Source of the DNA: Candidatus Rifleibacteriota bacterium
GTDB taxonomy: Bacteria > Riflebacteria > Ozemobacteria > Ozemobacterales > Ozemobacteraceae
NCBI GenBank assembly: GCA_029564115.1
Contig: JAKQQP010000177.1
Span: 36,224-100,223, forward strand
Direction: 5' to 3'
Length of the DNA: 64,000 nt
The notes below the pieces were generated by a model. The model did no database searches and was not told where the DNA came from. It was given only the letters and a program-made list of their open reading frames with translations. A program made the position numbers and the translations under genes. The first letter of the stretch is position 1, and each line of letters begins with the position of its first letter. This document shows positions 57,718 through 64,000 of this stretch, piece by piece.

Positions 57718-59727
57718 ATGCCTGACCAGAGAAGAATCAGAGAAGTTGCCTGTTTTTCGCTATTGCTGATTCTGGTAGTCAGTTTCTTTTTGTTGATAAC
57801 TGAAACAGCAGATGCCAGAGCTGGAGGCGGCCATAATTATTCTAGTGGCAGCCGCAGCAGCGGGGGCGGAGGCAGAAGCAGCAGCGGTGGTGGCGGCATA
57901 GAGGGCGAACTGGTGATGCTGCTTATCAGGCTGATTTTTCATTACCCTGCAGTGGGTATTCCTGTGACCATAGTGGTCATAATCATCGTCGCCAAAGGCT
58001 ACAACACCGGTAACGACGCCTGGATCGACCACACCATAATGAAGGCGGAAAAACTGGCGCCACGGCGGCAGGCTTATGTAGCCCTCACCGAACTGAAAAA
58101 GCGCGACCCGGACTTTGATGAAGGTCTTTTTCGCAAGCGTGCTGAAAAGGCCTTCAGAATCATACAAAAAGCCTGGACGGATCGCGACATCAGCGCAGCA
58201 CAGAACTTTCTCTCAGACGGTGTTTTTGAGCAGTTCACCATTCAAACCGATGAACTGAAAGAAAAGGGCATCATCGACTACATGAAGGATATGGAAATAA
58301 TCTCTTCGTGTCCGGTCAAGTTTCAATCTGACCGAAATTTCGACGTGGTTCATCTGCGTATCGATGCCCGGGCCGTCAATTACCGAATGGAAGAAAAAAC
58401 CGGCAAGCTTCTCAACGGCTCAAAAGAACCCGAAAGCTTCGCTGAAATATGGTCATTTATCAGAAAGCCAGGGGTAAAAACTCTGAAGAAGCCTGGATTG
58501 ATCGAAGGACAATGCCCGAACTGCGGCAACCCGATCAAATCAGGCCGCCTTGCCAAATGCGACGTTTGTAACGCATTGTTGCGTTCGGGCGAATATGACT
58601 GGGTGCTTGCCGGCATAACCCAGGCCTGCGAATGGTCAACCAGACCGGATCAGCACATTCCCGGCCTGAGTGATTTTCTTGAACTTGACCCAGGCTTCAA
58701 TATGCAGCATCTCGAAGATCGCGTTTCGGTGATGTTCTGGCGAAAAATAGAAGCAGAGCGCAAGGGCGACGTTTCGCCTTTGCGAAAAATTGCCAGAAAT
58801 GAATTTTGTGATGCACAGCTGCAATGGTACAAACCCGACAACAGTGGTGCCAGGCGTTTCTACACTTCCTGTGCCGTCGGTGCCATAGATTTGCTTGGTA
58901 TCGACATGCTCGAACCAAACGATCATGCTTATGTCGAAGTCATCTGGAGCGGCCTGCCTTCGACGCAGATGCCTAACAAGACTATCAGAACAGCGCCTCA
59001 GCCTATCAATTTCAAGCATGTCTTCGTTCTGGGCCGCAAACACGGCGTGCAGACGAAGGTGTCTTCATCACTCGCAAGTGCTCGATGTCCGTCGTGCGGC
59101 GCGCCCGAACAGACCGGCATCGAAAACGAATGCAGTTATTGTGGAACCGTTATGAATGACGGCAACAGCGACTGGGTTCTCGAAACGGTACTTACCCGCA
59201 ACGACGCTCAGGTAGTGGCAATTCTCGAAAAAATGAAAAAGCTGCGGCAAAAAGCTGCGACCCCGGGCGTGACCGCAGCGACTCCAGCGGCATCTTTCCC
59301 GGCACAGCAGCAAAAATACACAGCCTCCGGGCTCGAACTCGTTCGCTGGGCCACAGCCATGATGCTTGCCGACGGGCATATCGACGAAAAAGAAACCGCG
59401 ATGATCGGCAATATTGCCAGGCAGCTCGATGTTCCCGCACACAAGCTGCAGCAGGTAGTTACAGAGATGCAGGCAAAGAGTGACCCGGTTGCGTATATGA
59501 TCGATACAAGCGTTCACCCGGCCAATGCCCTGCTGCTCAAGCACCTCGCCAGAATTGCTCTGGCAGACGGCAAGCTCAGCAAAGAAGAGGTTGAAATGCT
59601 TAAAACGGTTGGGCGACGCATAAATCTGGCTGATGCCGACATCGAAATGCTTCTGAGCCAGGAAAGAAAAAATCTTTACCAGGAAGCCAAAGCTGCCATA
59701 GCCGAGGCGCGCCGCAACAAAATATGA
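57718..59727 (+). CDS. Tim44-like / zinc-ribbon / TerB-like membrane protein
   Basis: A 669-residue protein. An N-terminal membrane segment (~10-30) leads to a Ser/Gly-rich linker and a second segment (AVGIPVTIVVIIIVA). A Tim44-like domain follows (AFRIIQKAWTDRDISAAQNF), then zinc ribbon 1 (CPNCGNPIKSGRLAKCDVC), a second Tim44-like domain, zinc ribbon 2 (CPSCGAPEQTGIENECSYC) and a C-terminal TerB-like domain (ATAMMLADGHIDEKETAMI). The repeated Tim44/ribbon pair is notable. ATG 57718 has GAGGAG five bases upstream; the ATG at 57688 is ten codons further and unsupported. Its function is unknown; envelope-associated protein handling is a guess. Confidence 0.85.
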   Translation: MPDQRRIREVACFSLLLILVVSFFLLITETADARAGGGHNYSSGSRSSGGGGRSSSGGGGIEGELVMLLIRLIFHYPAVGIPVTIVVIIIVAKGYNTGNDAWIDHTIMKAEKLAPRRQAYVALTELKKRDPDFDEGLFRKRAEKAFRIIQKAWTDRDISAAQNFLSDGVFEQFTIQTDELKEKGIIDYMKDMEIISSCPVKFQSDRNFDVVHLRIDARAVNYRMEEKTGKLLNGSKEPESFAEIWSFIRKPGVKTLKKPGLIEGQCPNCGNPIKSGRLAKCDVCNALLRSGEYDWVLAGITQACEWSTRPDQHIPGLSDFLELDPGFNMQHLEDRVSVMFWRKIEAERKGDVSPLRKIARNEFCDAQLQWYKPDNSGARRFYTSCAVGAIDLLGIDMLEPNDHAYVEVIWSGLPSTQMPNKTIRTAPQPINFKHVFVLGRKHGVQTKVSSSLASARCPSCGAPEQTGIENECSYCGTVMNDGNSDWVLETVLTRNDAQVVAILEKMKKLRQKAATPGVTAATPAASFPAQQQKYTASGLELVRWATAMMLADGHIDEKETAMIGNIARQLDVPAHKLQQVVTEMQAKSDPVAYMIDTSVHPANALLLKHLARIALADGKLSKEEVEMLKTVGRRINLADADIEMLLSQERKNLYQEAKAAIAEARRNKI

Positions 59728-59729
59728 GT

Positions 59730-59758
59730 TTGACAACATCGGCAGTCACGGATATTGT
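59730..59758 (+). promoter_or_regulatory. Promoter of the alcohol dehydrogenase gene
   Basis: TTGACA (59730-59735), 17-base spacer, TATTGT (59753-59758). It lies just after the preceding stop, about 47 bases before ATG 59806. Confidence 0.75.
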
Positions 59759-59805
59759 GAGTTGTAAGACACAAATAATCGAGCGATAAAGAGGAGATTT
59801 CAGAC

Positions 59806-60963
59806 ATGCAGAATTTCACTTTTCATAACCCTACCAAGATTATTTTCGGTAAAGGCACCATCGGCGCCCTCAAGAGAGAAGTTCCCGCCGGCAAAAAGAT
59901 AATGCTCATTTATGGCGGCGGCAGTATAAAGCGCAATGGCACCTACGAAGAGATCATGAGCGCTCTCGAAGGGCGCGAAGTTTATGAATTTTCTGGTGTC
60001 GAGCCTAATCCTACCTTCGAAACGCTCATGAAATGTGTTGAAGAAGTTAAAAAAAATGGCATAGATTTTCTACTGGCCGCTGGGGGAGGGTCAGTCATCG
60101 ATGGCACCAAGTTTGTCGCAGCCGCTGCTCTTTTTGAAGGTGACCCCTGGAAAATTCTGCAGACTTATGGATCATGCGTTAAAGAAGCCCTGCCTTTCGC
60201 TGCAGTTCTTACTCTGCCAGCCACCGGCTCCGAGATGAACAGCGGTTCGGTGATCACCAGAGTTTCGATGAAAGCGAAGCTGCCGTTCAACAGCAAGCTG
60301 GTGTTTCCGATGTTTTCTGTGCTCGACCCTCTCAAGACTTATACCCTTCCGCACAGCCAGATTGCCAACGGTGTCGTCGATGCCTTCGTCCATATTGCCG
60401 AACAGTATCTGACTGCTCCTGCCCACGCCAAAGTTCAGGACCGTTTTGCTGAAGGCCTGCTTCTCACACTTATTGAAGAAGGCCCAAAAGCTTTACAAGA
60501 CCCTGAAAATTATGATGTCAGAGCCAATATCATGCTGGCAGCCACCATGGCACTCAACGGCCTCATTGGCGCAGGCGTTCCCCAGGACTGGTCAACCCAT
60601 ATGATCGGGCATGAGCTTACAGCTCTTTACGGCCTCGATCACGCAGTGACGCTGGCAATAATTCTTCCCGGCAATCTTACGCTGCGCAAAGAAGTGAAGC
60701 ATGCCAAGCTTCTGCAGTTCGCCCAAAGAGTGTGGGGCGTAAAATCAGGCAATGAAGACTACCAGGTAGCCGAAGGCATCAAAAAAACCCGCGAGTTTTT
60801 CGAGGCAATGGGTATAAAAACCAGACTTACCGACTACAAAATCGATGCCACCGGTATCGAAAAAGTCATTGGCCAGCTCAAGTCGCATCAGATGATCAAA
60901 CTCGGTGAAAACGGCGATGTTACCCCTGAAGTGGCTCGTCAGATACTCGAACTCTGCCTGTAA
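59806..60963 (+). CDS. Iron-containing alcohol dehydrogenase, YqhD/BDH type
   Basis: A 385-residue group III alcohol dehydrogenase that should reduce aldehydes with NAD(P)H. It has IIFGKGTIGALKRE, LIYGGGSIKRNGTYEEI, LAAGGGSVIDGTKFVAAAA, and the metal-site regions NGVVDAFVHIAEQYL, THMIGHELTALYGLDHAV. The sequence resembles YqhD and butanol dehydrogenases most. GGAG precedes ATG 59806. A signalling gene follows after 18 bases. In this anaerobe it could regenerate NAD(P)+ during fermentation. Confidence 0.93.
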   Translation: MQNFTFHNPTKIIFGKGTIGALKREVPAGKKIMLIYGGGSIKRNGTYEEIMSALEGREVYEFSGVEPNPTFETLMKCVEEVKKNGIDFLLAAGGGSVIDGTKFVAAAALFEGDPWKILQTYGSCVKEALPFAAVLTLPATGSEMNSGSVITRVSMKAKLPFNSKLVFPMFSVLDPLKTYTLPHSQIANGVVDAFVHIAEQYLTAPAHAKVQDRFAEGLLLTLIEEGPKALQDPENYDVRANIMLAATMALNGLIGAGVPQDWSTHMIGHELTALYGLDHAVTLAIILPGNLTLRKEVKHAKLLQFAQRVWGVKSGNEDYQVAEGIKKTREFFEAMGIKTRLTDYKIDATGIEKVIGQLKSHQMIKLGENGDVTPEVARQILELCL

Positions 60964-60981
60964 CTTCGACCATTCAATTCG

Positions 60982-62271
60982 ATGGAAATTATAATACCCG
61001 TAATTTCTTCTGACAACGAGCTGTGCCAGCAGATCATGGAGCTTGTGCGCAAGGTCTCGACAAATTGTGAAGCAGTGCAATTGCACGGCACACAGGAAGC
61101 CGAAGAATTTTTGCGCATCGAGATGCCCGAACTGGCTATCATCGACTTTACTCAACCAGAATTCAAGGCCGAAAAGCTCATTGAGACAATCAAAAGCGAT
61201 TCGTGGCTTTTAAGCACCAGTCTGATCGTTATCTGTGACTCTGCGCTGCAATTACGAGAATCCGGGGTCATCGCCGGCACCAATCTTCTCGCTATACTCG
61301 AAAAAACGCGGTTGAACAAGCAGCTACCCCAGGTTATCAGCATCATATCGCATAACCGTCACATGCTTTTTCATCGTGTCATCGGCAACGACTTTGGCGC
61401 CGACATTTCTTCTGCATTCGAGCTCAGCAACAACCCACTCGAGGCTGGTGTCTTCACGAATCTACTCTGCAATTATCTCTTCAATATGAACTGTATCGAT
61501 GCCGTTCAGCGCGACCAGCTCAACTTCGTTCTTGTCGAGCTGTTGATCAATGCCATAGAACATGGCAACTGCGCCATACCCTACGAAGAAAAGTCTGCCT
61601 GGCTGGAAAAATACAGCGATATCTGCACTCTGATCGAAAAAAAGTGCCAGAACCCTGAAATTTCAGCCCGCAAGGTATATCTACAATATACTATCAAGCC
61701 GACTTCTTCGGAGTTCAAAATCACTGATGAAGGCTCAGGTTTTGACTGGCGATCGATCAAATTACCGGATATCGATGAAATGACGGTGAGCCTGCATGGC
61801 CGGGGTATAGTTCTGGCACGCGAACTCACCAGCAGTCTGGTTTATAACGAGAAGGGCAACGAAGTCAGCTTCAAATTCAGCCATCAGAGCGGAGTCATGA
61901 ACGTGGCTCCCGCTCTGTTCCAAGATCTTGAAACAGTCGAATTCAAGGCCGGGGAAATCGTCTTCAACGAAGGCGAACCCAGCAACTTTCTTTATTACAT
62001 CGCTGCCGGTGTTTTTGAAGTTCTGGTCAATGACCAGCCTGTCTCTGTTCTCAGGCCCGACGACATTTTTCTGGGCGAAATGTCGTTTCTGCTGAACAAC
62101 CGGCGCAGCGCCACTGTGCGGGCAATATCTGAAGCAAGGCTGATCAGAGTATCAAAGAAAGAGTTCGTTGAAGGCATCAAAGAAAAGCCTCACTACGCCC
62201 TTTTTCTGTCTCGGCTGCTGGCTCAAAGACTGGAAAGACTCAACAGAGTTGTGGGCGACCTGAAACTCTGA
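60982..62271 (+). CDS. Receiver-like / HATPase / cNMP-binding signalling protein
   Basis: A 429-residue protein with an unusual domain string. Residues ~1-120 look like a response-regulator receiver (Asp in LAIIDFTQ). Residues ~150-300 form a GHKL ATPase of the RsbW anti-sigma type (FVLVELLINAIEHGN, ITDEGSGFDW, HGRGIVLARELT). Residues ~315-429 form a cNMP-binding domain (EIVFNEGEPSNFLYYIAAG, FLGEMSFLLNNRRSATV). No SD of note precedes the ATG. It could link phosphorylation, partner switching and cyclic-nucleotide sensing. It may be co-transcribed with the alcohol dehydrogenase. Confidence 0.85.
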   Translation: MEIIIPVISSDNELCQQIMELVRKVSTNCEAVQLHGTQEAEEFLRIEMPELAIIDFTQPEFKAEKLIETIKSDSWLLSTSLIVICDSALQLRESGVIAGTNLLAILEKTRLNKQLPQVISIISHNRHMLFHRVIGNDFGADISSAFELSNNPLEAGVFTNLLCNYLFNMNCIDAVQRDQLNFVLVELLINAIEHGNCAIPYEEKSAWLEKYSDICTLIEKKCQNPEISARKVYLQYTIKPTSSEFKITDEGSGFDWRSIKLPDIDEMTVSLHGRGIVLARELTSSLVYNEKGNEVSFKFSHQSGVMNVAPALFQDLETVEFKAGEIVFNEGEPSNFLYYIAAGVFEVLVNDQPVSVLRPDDIFLGEMSFLLNNRRSATVRAISEARLIRVSKKEFVEGIKEKPHYALFLSRLLAQRLERLNRVVGDLKL

Positions 62272-62273
62272 GG

Positions 62274-62444
62274 CTACATTCCGCCACTCGACGCGAATTC
62301 TACGTGATCCTGCAGAAAAACCATCAGCAGTAGAATTGCCACAAAAATACCGATCATTATCATTACCGCTTTGCGGTGAGCGGCTTCGAGATCGTATTTT
62401 TTCGGAGTTTGCGGGGTTTCCGAAGTTTCTTTGGAAGGTTTCAT
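62274..62444 (-). CDS. Small single-pass membrane protein
   Basis: A 56-residue protein: a polar N-terminus rich in Thr, Pro and Lys, then one membrane segment (AVMIMIGIFVAILLLMVFL) and a short tail. I chose ATG 62444; an AGG is nine bases upstream. Earlier in-frame ATGs (62486, 62546) have no SD. No family is recognised. It converges on the signalling gene with only two bases between the stops. Confidence 0.55.
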   Translation of the reverse strand: MKPSKETSETPQTPKKYDLEAAHRKAVMIMIGIFVAILLLMVFLQDHVEFASSGGM

Positions 62445-62589
62445 TTTAATTAACCTGTTTTCCTTTTCTTTCAGGGGGTTTCTCATGACCATGATGGTCA
62501 TGAATTTTGCGGCAAGCATAACACATAAAACTGCCGGAGAAAACACCCGTCATTGCATGTTTTCAATATAAGTTAAGCCTGTAAGCGGA

Positions 62590-62790
62590 CTAATTGCGAA
62601 GAAAATCGCGAATGACGCGCAAATTCGTTTCAGTTCGTATTTCTGGCTCTTCTTTTGCAAGATTTTGATACTGCAACACCGAATCATGGCTAAAATCAGA
62701 CTCAGAACCAGCACCGTTTTGAGTCATGGCCTGTTTCAAACATTTTTCGATAAGAGTGCGAAATGCTGCAGAAACCTGATCGCCATTCAT
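62590..62790 (-). CDS. Small protein of unknown function downstream of a hairpin leader
   Basis: A 66-residue, polar, helical protein (MNGDQVSAAFRTLIEKCL ... ETNLRVIRDFLRN). I do not recognise it. AAAGGA lies about ten bases upstream of ATG 62790. The frame happens to stay open back to 62973 through a strong hairpin, but that part looks non-coding. It should be transcribed from the promoter at 62988-63016 through a terminator-like hairpin. Confidence 0.55.
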   Translation of the reverse strand: MNGDQVSAAFRTLIEKCLKQAMTQNGAGSESDFSHDSVLQYQNLAKEEPEIRTETNLRVIRDFLRN

Positions 62791-62843
62791 TTTGTGATAT
62801 CCTTTCATTTTCACGAACAGCCGAAAAAAGACAAAACCGCCGT

Positions 62844-62981
62844 AAAGAAAACTCCCCCCGAAAGAGAGGTGATCTTTCGGGGGGAGCAGTTGCTCTGAGA
62901 CAATTTTTAACTTAATTTTTTTTCGTATTTTTTTGCAGCGGTGCGGCAAAGCAAACTCGACTTTATAAGCCATTTTCGAAC
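62844..62981 (-). ncRNA. Candidate leader/attenuator or small RNA of ~138 bases
   Basis: On the minus strand a good promoter predicts a start near 62981. The transcript runs through an A-rich stretch to a 14-bp perfect hairpin (CTCCCCCCGAAAGA paired with TCTTTCGGGGGGAG, 62852-62886), followed by TTTTCTTT. The seven-base loop is TCACCTC on the minus strand, like the anti-SD end of 16S rRNA. It is either a free small RNA or an attenuator before the small gene at 62590-62790. Confidence 0.55.
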
Positions 62982-62987
62982 AAAGTT

Positions 62988-63016
62988 ATTCTATGTCAGC
63001 CCCGCCAAAAAGTCAA
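62988..63016 (-). promoter_or_regulatory. Promoter of the candidate leader/small RNA
   Basis: On the minus strand TTGACT (63016-63011), exactly 17 bases, TAGAAT (62993-62988): ten of twelve consensus bases. Confidence 0.8.
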
Positions 63017-63101
63017 ATCTGGCATTGATTTTGCTTTAATTATCGATTATCAGGCTCAATCTGCCGATAGCAATAGAGCAAAACTTTTCAGGAGCCACAT
63101 T

Positions 63102-63824
63102 TTGAGAAAGACACTCTTAGCAACAGCAGTCGCAATCGCAGCTTTTTTCCCACTGACTCTTGGCGCCGATCCTCTGGCCGGACGCGTCTCCCTGGGTTAC
63201 ACAAGCACTTCCGGTAACACTGACGAGCAAAAGAGCAATTTTAATTTTGATCTGAGCCAGCAGCGCAACGAAAAGCTCAGATTTGGCTATTCAGGTTCTG
63301 CAACTCACGGGCGTGCCAACGGCGAAACCAATGCCGACAAACAAAGCATCAGCATGGTAAGTGAATTCATAAGAAACGAGCGAGATTCAGCGTATGTCAA
63401 CTCCGGCTATCTGAAAGACAGGTTTGCCGGCTACGACCAGCGCCTGAATATGGGAATAGGGCTTTTCAGATACTTTGTCAAAGACGACAAAGCCAGCCTG
63501 AAAGGCAGTCTGGGGATTGACCTCACCAGGGAAGACTACACCGACGACACGAGCAGCACAGAGAAATGGCTTAAGTTCGGCCTGAACGGCAACCGCACAA
63601 TGAACGAAAACCTGCGGTTTATTTCGAGCATCGAACTTGGCACCCCCAGATCAGACTACCAGGACCGCTACCAGCTTGACTCCATGATCGGCGGCCTGTG
63701 CGCCGTAAACTCTGAAATAGATCTTGAAATAAAATACGTTATCAATTACCGAAAAACTCCTCTGGTCGCCGGCAAAGAAAAGCAGGACAGCAACTTTTTA
63801 ACCAGCCTGGTCTATAAAATGTGA
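63102..63824 (+). CDS. DUF481-family outer-membrane beta-barrel protein
   Basis: A 240-residue exported protein of the DUF481/YdiY type. A signal peptide (to ~residue 22, TLGAD) precedes alternating amphipathic strands beginning GRVSLGYTSTSGNTDEQ, the usual opening of this family (GxxGxxxTSGNTxxx). It ends in an aromatic/hydrophobic strand, FLTSLVYKM, with the last residue not Phe. This supports an outer membrane in the host. The TTG start 63102 is preceded by AGGAG seven bases upstream. The terminator at 63860-63884 follows. Confidence 0.88.
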   Translation: MRKTLLATAVAIAAFFPLTLGADPLAGRVSLGYTSTSGNTDEQKSNFNFDLSQQRNEKLRFGYSGSATHGRANGETNADKQSISMVSEFIRNERDSAYVNSGYLKDRFAGYDQRLNMGIGLFRYFVKDDKASLKGSLGIDLTREDYTDDTSSTEKWLKFGLNGNRTMNENLRFISSIELGTPRSDYQDRYQLDSMIGGLCAVNSEIDLEIKYVINYRKTPLVAGKEKQDSNFLTSLVYKM

Positions 63825-63859
63825 CCGCCAACAAAAGATTCAAACTCGGCACAAACGAA

Positions 63860-63884
63860 AAAGCCCGCTGTTTAAGCGGGCTTT
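63860..63884. terminator. Bidirectional terminator between DUF481 gene and tRNA-Leu
   Basis: Stem GCCCGCT (63863-63869)/AGCGGGC (63875-63881), loop GTTTA. The A run on the left gives the minus-strand tRNA a T run; the plus side has TTTCGT. Confidence 0.82.
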
Positions 63885-63889
63885 CGTCA

Positions 63890-63973
63890 TGCTCGAGGGG
63901 GGACTTGAACCCCCACACCCTTGCGGGCATAAGAACCTGAATCTTACGTGTCTGCCAATTTCACCACCCGAGC
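63890..63973 (-). tRNA. tRNA-Leu (anticodon CAG)
   Basis: An 84-base class II tRNA on the minus strand. The acceptor stem pairs GCTCGGG with CTCGAGC. The anticodon arm is TAAGA-TTCAGGT-TCTTA with CAG at 63939-63937. A long variable arm and a T arm containing GGTTCAAGTCC follow. The 3' CCA is not encoded. It reads CUG leucine codons. Confidence 0.95.
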
Positions 63974-64000
63974 GTGGTAGGCTTATATTAGCAGGTTTGC

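Noticed and set aside
62791..62973. An N-terminal extension giving a 127-residue protein from ATG 62973
   Set aside because: It would read through a 14-bp terminator-like hairpin, has no SD, and the translated part looks non-coding; the start at 62790 is preferred.

Overview
The window comes from a bacterial chromosome of about 50% GC with dense coding on both strands, few gaps, strong SD sequences (AGGAG/GGAGG) and clear -35/-10 promoters. The gene content suggests a strictly anaerobic, fermentative, diderm-like bacterium. It has a three-gene NAD-linked [FeFe] hydrogenase, indolepyruvate:ferredoxin oxidoreductase, an iron-containing alcohol dehydrogenase, a DUF481-type outer-membrane protein, a lipoprotein, and meso-DAP-type MurE. 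The mix of HEAT/TPR proteins, clostripain, very large Ig-repeat surface proteins, Ser/Thr kinase with PP2C, and a GerW/YtfJ pair recalls Candidatus Riflebacteria (Ozemobacterota) or a similar uncultured lineage. That placement is inference only. No phage, IS element, CRISPR array or rRNA was seen.

Layout: 1-5.2 kb (+) holds a truncated coiled-coil-type gene end, an MBL-fold hydrolase, a lipid kinase, a DUF2953/GerW pair and a cNMP-domain/CpaE-type ATPase fusion. 5.2-9.1 kb (-) is a tight operon: histidine kinase, coaE, an SseB-like protein and a MoaB-type protein. 9.2-12.2 kb (+) carries PepD and a UshA-type 5'-nucleotidase. A polyprenol-kinase-like membrane protein (-) follows, then a secreted protein of unknown function and a large GAF sensor (+). 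18.4-22.5 kb (+) is the hydrogenase operon (hydC-hydB-hydA) with a 28-bp perfect palindrome in its 456-bp upstream gap. 22.6-26.2 kb holds a nucleotide-sugar epimerase (-) and iorA-iorB (+). 26.2-28.9 kb (-) holds a HEAT/TPR scaffold protein and a small tudor-like protein. 29.0-39.4 kb (+) has clostripain followed by a partial, rearranged division/cell-wall cluster: small ORF, ftsL-like, rsmH, ftsI, murE, murF, mraY. 39.5-49.3 kb holds a lipoprotein (-) divergent from a 2755-codon Ig-like surface protein (+).

49.3-57.1 kb holds ybaB (+), then minus-strand genes: a kinase/phosphatase signalling operon, HU, a small ORF, a methyltransferase and a Na+/phosphate cotransporter split by a frameshift in a run of nine A. 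57.2-64 kb holds a tiny acidic secreted protein, a Tim44/zinc-ribbon/TerB protein, an alcohol dehydrogenase, a receiver/HATPase/cNMP protein, two small ORFs, a DUF481 protein and tRNA-Leu(CAG).

The metabolic genes fit together. IOR reduces ferredoxin during amino-acid fermentation. The HydABC-type enzyme can combine electrons from ferredoxin and NADH to make H2. The YqhD-like dehydrogenase can dispose of aldehydes. PepD and clostripain suggest peptide use. The least expected items are the hairpin-bearing leader or small RNA near 62.9 kb, the A9 frameshift in the transporter, the modular giant protein, and several unusual sensory domain fusions.
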